Below, piece by piece: positions 14,969 to 23,350 of a stretch of DNA of 28,503 nt. Made by a program: the position numbers and the translations under genes. How positions within the stretch are numbered: position 1 is the stretch's first letter; every line of letters starts with the position of its first letter. Source of the DNA: SAR202 cluster bacterium Io17-Chloro-G6. GTDB taxonomy: Bacteria; Chloroflexota; Dehalococcoidia; UBA3495. The DNA lies in the NCBI GenBank assembly GCA_002816585.1, contig MUCT01000048.1, positions 1 through 28,503 on the forward strand, read 5' to 3'. The notes beneath the pieces were generated by a model. It saw nothing but the letters and a program-made list of their open reading frames with translations. It ran no database searches and was not told the origin of the DNA.

Positions 14969-16082
14969 ACTCTTCTCTTATCCGCCTGAGCAAATCTTCC
15001 TGGGATTCCACCGCTCTGGTTGCATCGGACTGTTCCTCGGCAAAGGCGTACCCGGCATCGAGGATCGATTCGAGCATCGTTTCATCTTCCCTTTCAGCAT
15101 CGACTATGGGGCTCAAGACCTCGCCAAAGAATTGCTCGGAGTGGATGGACTCACGCCAGGTCGCCAAGCCCGCATCGAAAGTCGAGTCGTAAAGCCGAAG
15201 TAGAAACACCACCCGCACCGGGTCCTGTTCGTCGTATTCGTAGAGTTGGACTCTGAGATCCCTCCCAAGGCCGGTTTCAAATTCAAGGGCTCCGCTGTCG
15301 GCATCGTAGAACACATCTTTGAACACGTCATATTGATCAATATATGTGTCCGTCTCTGCGATAGTTTTTCCGATGGCCTGCCTGCCTTGCTCGGTGATAG
15401 CAAACGTCCCGTCCAAGTCCGATGGTGCGATCAGCTTAGCCGACTGAAGCTTCTTGGCGATGGGCAGCAGATTTTGGTCAGTCTCATCGATCGGTTTCAC
15501 TGAGAGTTTGTACTGATGCTTGTCCAGGAAATACATCAGCATATTGGCCTGCATGAATTCAATCGTCGTCTTTTTTGCTTTGAAGTAACCAGCGTTGGCC
15601 AGGTAGTCCAAGACGTCGAGTTCCTGGTCGATTACCAAATCCAACAGCGGTGATTCGTCTATCCCGTGCACCGGTGATTGAATCAGGCTGAGATGGTCGT
15701 CCAGCCGGTCGGTTAGTTTTATCTCCGGACCCTGGTTGGCGAAGAAATGGAGGGCACATTTGCCGCTGCGCCACTCCGAGAATATCTCCAACAACGCGTT
15801 GTACATGTCGGGAAGATCCGGGTTCTCTCTAACATCGATCAGGGAGCGGAACTTTGATTGCTGCTTCCTGTCGCCGGAGAAAATATCGTCGAGAAAATCG
15901 CCGAGCCGGGAATCCACGTACTCCGGCCCAAGCTCCACCCAAAAGGCATCTTCCAGATTCATTTCCCCCAGGGAAACCTGGAAGGTGAACGGCCGGTGCT
16001 TAACGTAGTACGCCTTGGACGGGCTGTATTCGATGGAGAAATCCGCCAACTCTTTGTAGTATTTGGATGGGCTGCTAGCCAT
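14967..16082 (-). CDS. Acidic protein of unknown family (371 aa), last gene of the SecA-like operon
   Basis: I do not recognise this protein. It is strongly acidic, has no signal peptide or membrane span, and should be cytoplasmic. It seems to have several parts: an N-terminal region with SPSKAYYVKHRPFTFQVSLG, a central helical region, a segment around residues 215-245 (KLQSAKLIAPSDLDGTFAIT) that resembles the recognition helix and wing of a winged-helix domain, and a C-terminal region with YEYDEQDPVRVVFLLRLYDS. AGGTGAT lies 7 bases upstream of the ATG at 16082. It follows the lipoprotein gene after 59 bases on the same strand, so it is probably the last gene of the operon. A regulator or a cytoplasmic adaptor of the SecA-like ATPase are guesses only. 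Confidence 0.65.
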   Translation of the reverse strand: MASSPSKYYKELADFSIEYSPSKAYYVKHRPFTFQVSLGEMNLEDAFWVELGPEYVDSRLGDFLDDIFSGDRKQQSKFRSLIDVRENPDLPDMYNALLEIFSEWRSGKCALHFFANQGPEIKLTDRLDDHLSLIQSPVHGIDESPLLDLVIDQELDVLDYLANAGYFKAKKTTIEFMQANMLMYFLDKHQYKLSVKPIDETDQNLLPIAKKLQSAKLIAPSDLDGTFAITEQGRQAIGKTIAETDTYIDQYDVFKDVFYDADSGALEFETGLGRDLRVQLYEYDEQDPVRVVFLLRLYDSTFDAGLATWRESIHSEQFFGEVLSPIVDAEREDETMLESILDAGYAFAEEQSDATRAVESQEDLLRRIREE

Positions 16083-16141
16083 AAATCATCACCTGCGGAC
16101 CATAGTCACCATGGGAGTTCAACATTCGCCGACAAGCCCGG

Positions 16142-16927
16142 CTACCACCGGCTGCCCCTGATGACGACTTGAGCGCCACCGCCACCGCTGAGGCCACCGC
16201 GGCCTCCAGACCCGCTAAACCTGCCGAATCCGGACCTAACGCCGGTATTGCTGGTTCTGAATCCTCCGCTGGCTTTCTGCGTTCCGATATAACTTGTCCG
16301 GGCCGGGCTTAACCCGGTGCTGGCTCTCTGCTTGCTGTAGTATCTGGAGTTCTTCTGGACCTGGCTGCCGCTGCCGCTGCCCGAATAGGCAGTTGAATTC
16401 CGGTAATTAGTTCGTTGAGTCTGCATCTCCGGCACCCGGGAACGGGGGGTGTAGTATCCGTAACCGCCTCGTCCAAGGGACGAAAAGATCAGATAGGTGA
16501 AGAGGAAATTCCCGCCGCCAAAGGAGCTACGGTAATGCTGGTTGGAGCCGTTTCCCCGCAGGTCGTTCGAGCCGCCTTCGTTTGTAATAGTGAACAATAA
16601 GTCGTCTTGATCTGGGTCTAGGTCGTTATTTTTATTCAGATCTTCGTAACCTTCGATCACGCGTTTCCCATCCTCATCCTTGGCCCGGACAAGTACAATC
16701 CCGTCCCCCTCGTAGATTTCGTTTAAACGCTTTTCGAATTGCTCGACGGTCTGGGATTTCTTGAACGACTCCTCGACTTCCTCCATATTGATCCGGCCGA
16801 TGGCCCCCTCGGTGGCGGCCCATTCGTCGGCGCTCACCCCGGAGGAACAACCGGCTATCACTGGACCAGCGACCATCATGCTGGAGCCCAGGAGTAGCGA
16901 CATACTCATTCTTTTCCGTTTGCCCAT
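16142..16927 (-). CDS. Lipoprotein with acidic loop and Gly/Ser/Arg-rich tail
   Basis: A 261-residue lipoprotein: a KRKR n-region, a hydrophobic stretch and the lipobox VIAG-C with Cys27. The mature part has an acidic segment, DLNKNNDLDPDQDD (around residue 97), that looks like a calcium-binding EF-hand or dockerin loop. It then has a short hydrophobic segment GGGNFLFTYLIFSSLGRGGY and a long tail rich in Gly, Ser, Tyr and Arg. The hydrophobic-patch-plus-Gly/Ser tail resembles the layout of E. coli YgiB/YjfM (DUF1190), which is encoded beside a DUF350 gene; direct homology is not shown. The ATG at 16927 was chosen because aagggg is 7 bases away; an ATG two codons earlier is too close to it. 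It lies 35 bases after the SecA-like gene. Confidence 0.75.
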   Translation of the reverse strand: MGKRKRMSMSLLLGSSMMVAGPVIAGCSSGVSADEWAATEGAIGRINMEEVEESFKKSQTVEQFEKRLNEIYEGDGIVLVRAKDEDGKRVIEGYEDLNKNNDLDPDQDDLLFTITNEGGSNDLRGNGSNQHYRSSFGGGNFLFTYLIFSSLGRGGYGYYTPRSRVPEMQTQRTNYRNSTAYSGSGSGSQVQKNSRYYSKQRASTGLSPARTSYIGTQKASGGFRTSNTGVRSGFGRFSGSGGRGGLSGGGGAQVVIRGSRW

Positions 16928-16962
16928 GGTCATACCCCTTAATTGGAAAAGTCCGGTTTGGT

Positions 16963-19900
16963 TTACGCCCCGAGGATTCTAACGACGTCCTCGAAAAGCT
17001 CAATTTGTGGAGGCTGGGATTCTTTGACTACGTCATTGGGGAAAGCAGCCAATTTTGGCAAAAACGAGTCGATGATGCGGTCTTGCAGGCTTTTATAGGA
17101 TTCAAAACTGCTCACGGTATAGGCAGCCAAATCGTCTCTCCCATTGTGACCCATGAGTTGCGTTCCAAGGATCAAGCTCTGTACCTGGGACATATGTTCC
17201 CGCCATAGCTCATCGCCGGTTTGCAAGTACAAGAGTTTCCCCAATTTTTCGAACTCTTCGCTGGTAAATCTGGCCCTGGACCGTTCCAGTCTTGCCCCGA
17301 TCAAGATTGCTATTTCTTCTTCCAATAGGTTGAGATCCAGACCTTGTAGACCGGAAGCAACAACTTTATAGTCGAGCTCCAATTCCTCGCGCAGCCCGGC
17401 GAACTGACGTGTGTAGTCATCTACCAGCAATGCTGGGAAATACTTCTGGGCTAGTTGGCCTGCTTTTTCTGCCACCAAGCTGCTGAGGAACAGCTTGAAG
17501 CTGTCCATACGGAGGATTTCTTTCCTGGTCCGGTAGTAAGCAAAGGATTGTGCTTCCAAGACACGCGTGTATTCTTCGGTCCGCGCCCGGCGGGATTCGG
17601 CTTCTCTTTCAGCGTCCCTCTGCAGTTTCTCTAGATGGCGTGTCAGAGGCTCCCCTTCACGGAAAGCCCGGCCTGCCAAGTCAGTCGTTGTGCCACCCAG
17701 TCCTTCCCCGGATGGACGGAACCTCGAGAGCCGGTCTTCCGAAGACGAAAAGAATCGGGAGGCGCCAAAATCTCCTTGCCTGCCGCTCCGGCCCATTAGC
17801 TGATGATCCACTCTGGCGTTATCGCTGGTTCCCGCCCCGATCACATACAGCCCAAGCCCAAATTCCAGAGAGACCACAGGTCCTGCTGGGGCCTGAGTCG
17901 ATTCCTTGTTAGCCGAAACAGTAATGTCGATACTGCCGGCACATTTAGCCGTGGCAATCGAACAATCCAGGTTCCCGGTGTTTATGGCGGCGAGCAACAT
18001 TTGAGCAGCATCGTTGGTCTGGCACTTGAGTGTCACGGCGCCAACGCCCTCAGCCAGCAATTTGCCGGCCATGGTAGCGTAGGCATCAGCGATGTGGCGG
18101 TCTAATCCGGGTTCAAGGATAATGTCCGTGCCTCTCCCGGCCATGTCAGTGGCCACTGTCACCGCCCCAAAACGGCCAGCCCCTTCGATTATCCGGTCCT
18201 CTTCCAGGTCGTTCGCCGCGCTCAGCAAGTTGTGCTGGATGCCATCGCGGCGCAACAGTTGGGAAATTGCTTCACTTTCGTCGATGGAGTGGGTGCCGAT
18301 CAATACCGGCCGGCCCACCCTACGGCAGAAGCGGACCTCTTCGACGATGGCCTGAAGCTTGTCTTGCTTGTTGAAGTACATCCTGGGTTTAAGATCGGTG
18401 CGTTTGACGGGGTGGCTGGGAGGAATAGCTATAACCTCCAGGCCGTAGGCCCGCTCAAACTCGTTATTGGCAGCCATGGCGGTCCCGGTCATGCCGGACA
18501 CAACGCCATATTGGGACAAGAAGCCCCGCACCGATATCCGGCCTAGCACCTCGTGATCGGGCTGCACCGGCACGGCTTCCTTTACTTCTAGGGCGGCTTG
18601 AAGGCCGTAGTGGTACCGGGTATCGGGACGCCCTCTGCCGGTGTGCTGGTCGATCAGCACAACCTGGTCATCCCTCACCAGGTAATCCAGGTCCTTTTTC
18701 AACAAGACATAGCCCCACAACATCCGCACCACCTGGTGCATCCGGTCTTGCTTCCGGGCAAGTTGCCGGTTGAGCTTATCCATTTCCTTTCGCCTGAATG
18801 CCAAAGGAAGGTCAGCATCCTCCTGGAAGGCGCTCAACTTTTCCTGTACCGCAAAGTCTTCGAACAATGGTCCGAGTAGGGATTCGACGAATTCCAGGCC
18901 CTTTTCGGTCAGGCACAGGGACTTGCCATCGCCGTCGATCCAATAGTAGAGATCACTGGTTAGGCTGTCGTATTCGTCGTCAACCCGGTATTCGGCAAGG
19001 ACCCGGAGCGCGCGCCTAAAGCATCTGGGACTGCCGGCGAATTCCTGCTGCAACGCTCTGCTATCGGGATCGGCGAGATATAGCTTGGTCAAAACCAAAA
19101 AGTAGGCCTCTGACCGAGATGGCGCGCGCTCCAACTCCTGCTCCAGGGCCGAGACAGCGGCCCGCTGCAGATCAACCATCCGCTCAATCGCTATACGAAG
19201 CTTGGCAGATATCTTTGGGGTGGTGCCGGAGCCGCCGGAGATGATGAGCGGAATATTGGCCTCATCGATCAGGGCATGATCAGCTTCGTCGACGATGGCC
19301 ACATCCAAATTTCCTTGGACGATCTCTGAGGTAGACAGCTTGAGGTTGTCTCGCATGAAGTCGAAACCGAATTCCCGGAGAGCGCCGTAGACCACATCTT
19401 TCCCATAAGCAAAGCGCCGCTCAGATTCATCCATGACATCGAGCACCACGCTCACGCTCACGCCCAGGGATTCATAGACCGGAGCCAACCATTCGGCGTC
19501 TCGGCCCGCCAGGTAATCGTTTGCGGTTATTACGTGGACGGACTTTCCGTAAACCGCGTACAGGACGGAGGGGAAAACCGCGGCGATCGTTTTGCCCTCA
19601 CCAGAGTTCATTTCGACGATTTTGCCCTGGTACAGCAGGATACCGCCCAGAATCTGCTGGTCGGTCACCTGAAATGCCAGTTGGCCTTCCTCGTCACATT
19701 CCCGGAGCGCCCGATAAAAGCAAGCGGGAAGGGGAATGTTCGCCGTGTATTCGGATTGACTTCTTTGGCTGACGAATAGAATCGTCTCTACCAAGATTCT
19801 TTCCCGGGGCGCCAATTCGTGGCGGCCCAAAACGGGAGCAACGGCTTGGTCGAAACTCTCCCAGCATTTGCTCCCGCTGTCCGCCCACTCACGGGCGGTC

Positions 19901-20256
19901 CGCTGAAAGTCGAGGGTCTGAAAAATACGGTCCGCCGACCCGTGATACTTGTGAAAACGTTGGTTTTCCATAGCAGGGGCCGCCGGGTAGAAGAACCGCC
20001 ATGCTCCCTGGCGTCTGCTGATGGATTCGTTGACGACGGCGAATACCGTCGGCAGAAGAACTTCACCCCGCCGATCTTGGACTTCAAGGGCCAACGAAGC
20101 GATGGTGTCCCGCAACTCGAGATCGGAGTGAGAATCGAACTTCAGCTTCCGAATCTCCTGGAGTAAGTCTCTCCCTAAATCCAGGTCTGCTCCCTTGCGC
20201 GCGCCCAAGGCGCCGGGAATGCCTTCAAACCGATTCAAGCCTGGAATTTTAATCAT
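16963..20256 (-). CDS. Divergent SecA-like preprotein translocase ATPase
   Basis: A 1097-residue SecA-family ATPase that is clearly not the housekeeping form. It has ILGGILLYQGKIVEMNSGEG with the Walker A GEGKT at 219-223, HVITANDYLAGRDAEW, EFGFDFMRDN, a Walker B DEADH at 323-327 (standard SecA has DEVDS) with LIDEANIPLIISG, GMTGTA at 588-593, DMAGRGTD at 704-711 and QLMGRSGRQGD at 819-829. The N-terminus is about 115 residues longer than in SecA. Roughly 90 residues with several Cys separate GRGTD from GLYVIG, compared with about 40 normally. The helical scaffold ending LWREHMSQV...SFESYKSLQDRI is present, but the zinc-binding tail is absent. It starts 3 bases after the channel gene. A dedicated SecA2-like export ATPase for an operon product is the best guess. 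Confidence 0.88.
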   Translation of the reverse strand: MIKIPGLNRFEGIPGALGARKGADLDLGRDLLQEIRKLKFDSHSDLELRDTIASLALEVQDRRGEVLLPTVFAVVNESISRRQGAWRFFYPAAPAMENQRFHKYHGSADRIFQTLDFQRTAREWADSGSKCWESFDQAVAPVLGRHELAPRERILVETILFVSQRSQSEYTANIPLPACFYRALRECDEEGQLAFQVTDQQILGGILLYQGKIVEMNSGEGKTIAAVFPSVLYAVYGKSVHVITANDYLAGRDAEWLAPVYESLGVSVSVVLDVMDESERRFAYGKDVVYGALREFGFDFMRDNLKLSTSEIVQGNLDVAIVDEADHALIDEANIPLIISGGSGTTPKISAKLRIAIERMVDLQRAAVSALEQELERAPSRSEAYFLVLTKLYLADPDSRALQQEFAGSPRCFRRALRVLAEYRVDDEYDSLTSDLYYWIDGDGKSLCLTEKGLEFVESLLGPLFEDFAVQEKLSAFQEDADLPLAFRRKEMDKLNRQLARKQDRMHQVVRMLWGYVLLKKDLDYLVRDDQVVLIDQHTGRGRPDTRYHYGLQAALEVKEAVPVQPDHEVLGRISVRGFLSQYGVVSGMTGTAMAANNEFERAYGLEVIAIPPSHPVKRTDLKPRMYFNKQDKLQAIVEEVRFCRRVGRPVLIGTHSIDESEAISQLLRRDGIQHNLLSAANDLEEDRIIEGAGRFGAVTVATDMAGRGTDIILEPGLDRHIADAYATMAGKLLAEGVGAVTLKCQTNDAAQMLLAAINTGNLDCSIATAKCAGSIDITVSANKESTQAPAGPVVSLEFGLGLYVIGAGTSDNARVDHQLMGRSGRQGDFGASRFFSSSEDRLSRFRPSGEGLGGTTTDLAGRAFREGEPLTRHLEKLQRDAEREAESRRARTEEYTRVLEAQSFAYYRTRKEILRMDSFKLFLSSLVAEKAGQLAQKYFPALLVDDYTRQFAGLREELELDYKVVASGLQGLDLNLLEEEIAILIGARLERSRARFTSEEFEKLGKLLYLQTGDELWREHMSQVQSLILGTQLMGHNGRDDLAAYTVSSFESYKSLQDRIIDSFLPKLAAFPNDVVKESQPPQIELFEDVVRILGA

Positions 20257-20259
20257 ATT

Positions 20260-21327
20260 TCATGAAACCAACAATTCCTGAACTATTGCCCACTCCAGCC
20301 GGGAGGAGCTGATGTAAACCAATACATCGTCTGCCACCGGAAATAGATCGACGAACCGGAGATGCACCGTCCCGCTGCGGACGACGCCCACCAAGTTAAT
20401 GTCGCGGTCCAGCATGTGCTTGGCGACGTGGGGGTAGGGAACCTGGTTATCGGGCACCGACTCCACTCGGATACTGAGGAGGGTGCCCTCCATCTGATTA
20501 CTGGTAATAACCTGGGTAAGCTGGCTTACGCCGGGGTCCTGAGATTCCTGCACCAGAAGGTTGTTGGCCAGTTGGAGGGGGAACACCAGGGACACATTTT
20601 CCATACCCTCAAACAGCACGGCATGCTTGGGATCGATACACTCCGCCGTGGCCACTATTCCCGGGTTCACGCGGTGCAGCACGGAAACGGCCGACGCGAC
20701 GATACTGTCGCTGCTAGGGTCGTCGTAACCCGTGCTCAGTACTATCGCTCTTTGGGCCTCCCCCATCGCCGCCCGCTCGTAAGTTTCCGTTTCCAGGGGT
20801 GAGCCACGGACGAAGTAGACATTGGGATAAGAGAAGGGCAGAGTCTCCACCCGGTCACTGACTACGGCGATGTCGTCGTCCCGGTGCTTGGGGTCCGACG
20901 TAAACTCGTCGATTATGTGGCGAACGCGGGACTCGTTGGGGTAGTTGATTATCAAGATATGTCCGTTCACATACAATCTCCCCATGCCGGTCCGCTCTCT
21001 GTACTGCAATTCGATCAGCCAGCTGATTAACATGCCTGCCGATGCGGTGAAAGCGGTGAGGCCCAGCAGCGTGATAAAAAATATCGTGCCAATCCTGGAC
21101 CCAACGGTGTCGGCTGTAAGGTCGCCGTAACCAATGGTCGTGATGGATATCATACTGTACCAAAAGCTATCGCCTACGGATAACTCGGGGGTGTCGCGCC
21201 TCTCGAAGAAGAAGAACGTCATGGCATTTCCCGTGATACTGATAAGGAGCGCAGCCAAGACGAAACTGACCCCTACTCCTCTCCTGCGGCGGACCCGGAT
21301 CAGGTGTCCTCTTAGCTGATTTAGCAT
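20260..21327 (-). CDS. K+ channel with cytoplasmic RCK/TrkA-like domain
   Basis: A 355-residue two-helix potassium channel. Two membrane helices (about residues 19-41 and 78-105) flank the pore helix and the selectivity filter TIGYGD at 64-69, an exact K+ filter. The cytoplasmic part is Rossmann-like (GHILIINYPNESRVRHIIDE, then VVSDRVETLPFSYPNVYFVR and RAIVLSTGYDDPSSDS). The usual nucleotide-binding G-x-G-x-x-G is replaced by IINYPNES, so NAD may not be bound; this resembles CASTOR/MthK-like relatives. A C-terminal TrkA-C-like subdomain follows. Length and order fit an MthK-style gated channel. Its SD (GGGAG) lies in the end of the upstream gene, with 12 bases between the genes, so translation is coupled. 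Ion flow or voltage sensing at the membrane is presumed. Confidence 0.88.
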   Translation of the reverse strand: MLNQLRGHLIRVRRRRGVGVSFVLAALLISITGNAMTFFFFERRDTPELSVGDSFWYSMISITTIGYGDLTADTVGSRIGTIFFITLLGLTAFTASAGMLISWLIELQYRERTGMGRLYVNGHILIINYPNESRVRHIIDEFTSDPKHRDDDIAVVSDRVETLPFSYPNVYFVRGSPLETETYERAAMGEAQRAIVLSTGYDDPSSDSIVASAVSVLHRVNPGIVATAECIDPKHAVLFEGMENVSLVFPLQLANNLLVQESQDPGVSQLTQVITSNQMEGTLLSIRVESVPDNQVPYPHVAKHMLDRDINLVGVVRSGTVHLRFVDLFPVADDVLVYISSSRLEWAIVQELLVS

Positions 21328-21339
21328 ACCGTCATACGC

Positions 21340-22737
21340 CTATCTCCCGAGCCCAACTATGACCATACCGGCTTCATGTTCCAGACCCTCGCTTGCATTG
21401 TAGCGGGACAGCAGATGTTGCCTGGACGCCATGACCCGCCCACTGGCTAAAGGGTGCTGCCCGGCAAATTCCCGACCGATCTCGGAATCCAGACTCCACT
21501 CTTCGTCGACCACGCACGGCAGCCCGACACTCTCGCAAGCTCCCTTATATTGCCGCTCCAGGTCCAAGAACTCCCGCCGGCTCTTGTAGAGAAGCGGCGT
21601 AACATAGAAACCCTCCGTAATAATGAGACCTAGTTCGTTCTCTATTACCTGGATTAAGTCCGCCTCTGGAATCCAACCCTCCAAGGCGAAGAGTAGATTC
21701 TCCGGAATGTCTTGAGACACCCGGTGATAATAGAATGACTCCTCATGCAACGACATGCGTACGGAAACCGGAACCTTTTCGCGGCAGTTCAGCATTCCCT
21801 CGGCTTCAGGGCCCTCCAAGAATAGGAAGGGAATGTTCCCGTTGGTCGCGTCTACGATGATGTCCACGCCATCAAGGTGATACAACAATGCCATGTGCTG
21901 CCAGTAGCGCATGAACCGCTTGGAAAAGCCGAACTCGAAGGTGGTGAGAAGCTCCCGCAGCCGCTCTTCGGGGACCGGTTTTCGGGCGTTTGGCCCGGCC
22001 AGGAGATACTCCGACTCATACCCAAGGTTGTCGGTGAGAAACTTCAGGGCTTGGACTTTCTCCGAGCAGATTCCACCTCCTCCTTCAATGATGTTCTGTA
22101 CTGTTTCGTCCCCGGTTTTAAAGATCAGTTTCTGGCCGGTAAATCGGGAGTAGCTTTCAAAGTCGGCTTCCCAGACCCGTTTGGCCAGGGTCCGTAAGAC
22201 AACCCGTCTGGCCTCCGCTGAATCTAGCTCAAGTATGGAATCGGCTTCTGATGGCCTGCGGTCCTGCTCCAGCGCCGATCTAATGAATCCGAGATAGGAT
22301 GCCTCGTTCTTCGCCCATTTTCTTGCATTGAAGCCGATCCAATTGCGGCCGTAACCTACGTTCCAACGGTCGACCTCCAGGTCGATAACCGCGACGTCAA
22401 TTTCACCGGCCTGCCCAATTACCACCTCGGTCTCCGCTCCCGCCTCTAAGACCCGGCCTGCTTGTTTCACGATCGTCCCAGGGAACATCTCGTGAAGCCG
22501 TCCATTATTGTCGCTGACGTAAACCAAGTCCTGAATGGCCGATAGGCTCTGGGCGGACTCCGGTGTGATCCGGTTTTCCTCAAGCAACCGGTCAATCCGA
22601 GGGTTCTTAAGGCACTGTTCGAGCAATTGCTCCCAGGGCATGGCTGCGTCACCTGGGTCCAGGCGCAAAGCGCACTTTCTGGTTGTAACCCCATCGGTTA
22701 ACTGAAGGACATAGCTGACGTTTTCTTTGGTTGGCAT
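21340..22737 (-). CDS. Transglutaminase-like cysteine enzyme (papain-like fold)
   Basis: A 465-residue protein with a papain/transglutaminase-type triad. The nucleophile is in IEGGGGICSEKVQALKFL (Cys223, counted from the ATG at 22737), the His is in MRYWQHMALLY (His280) and the Asp in VDIIVDATNG (Asp295). Such folds crosslink or cleave amide bonds or acylate amines. The N-terminal 150 residues form an extra region with LVYVSDNNGRLHEMFPGTIV and VAVIDLEVDRW, perhaps a greasy beta domain; no signal peptide is seen. The start could also be TTG at 22752; the ATG lacks a clear SD. It is the first gene of the operon with channel, SecA-like, lipoprotein and acidic-protein genes, and the promoter at 22799-22826 lies in front. 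The arylamine acetyltransferase fold is a related alternative. Confidence 0.7.
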   Translation of the reverse strand: MPTKENVSYVLQLTDGVTTRKCALRLDPGDAAMPWEQLLEQCLKNPRIDRLLEENRITPESAQSLSAIQDLVYVSDNNGRLHEMFPGTIVKQAGRVLEAGAETEVVIGQAGEIDVAVIDLEVDRWNVGYGRNWIGFNARKWAKNEASYLGFIRSALEQDRRPSEADSILELDSAEARRVVLRTLAKRVWEADFESYSRFTGQKLIFKTGDETVQNIIEGGGGICSEKVQALKFLTDNLGYESEYLLAGPNARKPVPEERLRELLTTFEFGFSKRFMRYWQHMALLYHLDGVDIIVDATNGNIPFLFLEGPEAEGMLNCREKVPVSVRMSLHEESFYYHRVSQDIPENLLFALEGWIPEADLIQVIENELGLIITEGFYVTPLLYKSRREFLDLERQYKGACESVGLPCVVDEEWSLDSEIGREFAGQHPLASGRVMASRQHLLSRYNASEGLEHEAGMVIVGLGR

Positions 22738-22798
22738 AAGAGATTGAAGCAACGGTTTCAGATCTGTCTGTCAATGGCCGGGCTGGCAATGCGGGCAT

Positions 22799-22826
22799 AA
22801 TATAGTCAGGGTGAGAGGGTTGTCCA
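22799..22826 (-). promoter_or_regulatory. Possible promoter of the channel/SecA-like operon
   Basis: On the minus strand TGGACA (complement of 22821-22826) and TATATT (complement of 22799-22804) are separated by 16 bases, in the 103-base gap between the flavodoxin stop and the transglutaminase-like gene. The -10 continues as TATATTAT, so a 2-base shift in register is possible. Transcription would begin about 55 bases before the ATG at 22737. Confidence 0.45.
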
Positions 22827-22840
22827 CTGCATCCGAACGC

Positions 22841-23350
22841 CTACTCCGACCCAGAGGCGTTCAGGCGCTGGACCAACGCCGCCCAGTGCTGCCCCCAGGC
22901 GTTGCAGACAGACTCAACCTCCGCTTGAGGGGACTCGCGGAGGGCAACGGGCCCGTAATGAGCGGATTGGGCGTTGCCTTGGATAACCATGCCGTGGTTG
23001 AGCAGTATGTGGAGCATGCTGAGCAGGGCCAATTCCGCACCACCGCCCGGCCTGCCGCCGCCGGTGAAGGCGCCACCGACCTTGCCCGACAGAGGGCCAG
23101 GGTAGTCCTGAAAGGCCATGACGTCGAACAGCCGTTTGATCTGCCAATCAACGTCCCCGAACCGCACTGGAGTCCCGATGATGATCCCCTTTGCCGCCAG
23201 CATATCGTCCCACTGCACCTCGTCCACGGTACGGACCAGCACGCTGGAGCCGCCTTCTTTGATTCCCTGTCGGATGGGGTCTACCATGGCTCCGGTGCGG
23301 CCGTTTTTAGACGTGTAAACGATGAGCAGGTCGTGCTGGTCATCTGTCAT
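22841..23350 (-). CDS. Flavodoxin-fold NAD(P)H:quinone oxidoreductase-like protein (WrbA type)
   Basis: A 169-residue FMN-binding flavodoxin fold. The phosphate loop is YTSKNGRTGAM near residue 12. The flavin-side loops are GIIIGTPVRFGDVDWQIKRL and GKVGGAFTGGGRPGGG, followed by LLNHGMVIQGN, the WrbA-like pattern; these proteins reduce quinones by two electrons or serve as electron carriers (family knowledge). The start at 23350 is preceded by GAGGA about 6 bases upstream; an earlier in-frame ATG at 23398 would overlap the end of mutM and lacks a site. It lies 35 bases after mutM on the same strand and is probably co-transcribed with it, giving a small DNA-oxidation/redox pair. Confidence 0.85.
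   Translation of the reverse strand: MTDDQHDLLIVYTSKNGRTGAMVDPIRQGIKEGGSSVLVRTVDEVQWDDMLAAKGIIIGTPVRFGDVDWQIKRLFDVMAFQDYPGPLSGKVGGAFTGGGRPGGGAELALLSMLHILLNHGMVIQGNAQSAHYGPVALRESPQAEVESVCNAWGQHWAALVQRLNASGSE

Noticed and set aside
20362..20802. Plus-strand frame of 146 codons opposite the K+ channel gene
   Set aside because: His- and Gln-rich antisense shadow of a gene with an intact TIGYGD pore and RCK-type domain.
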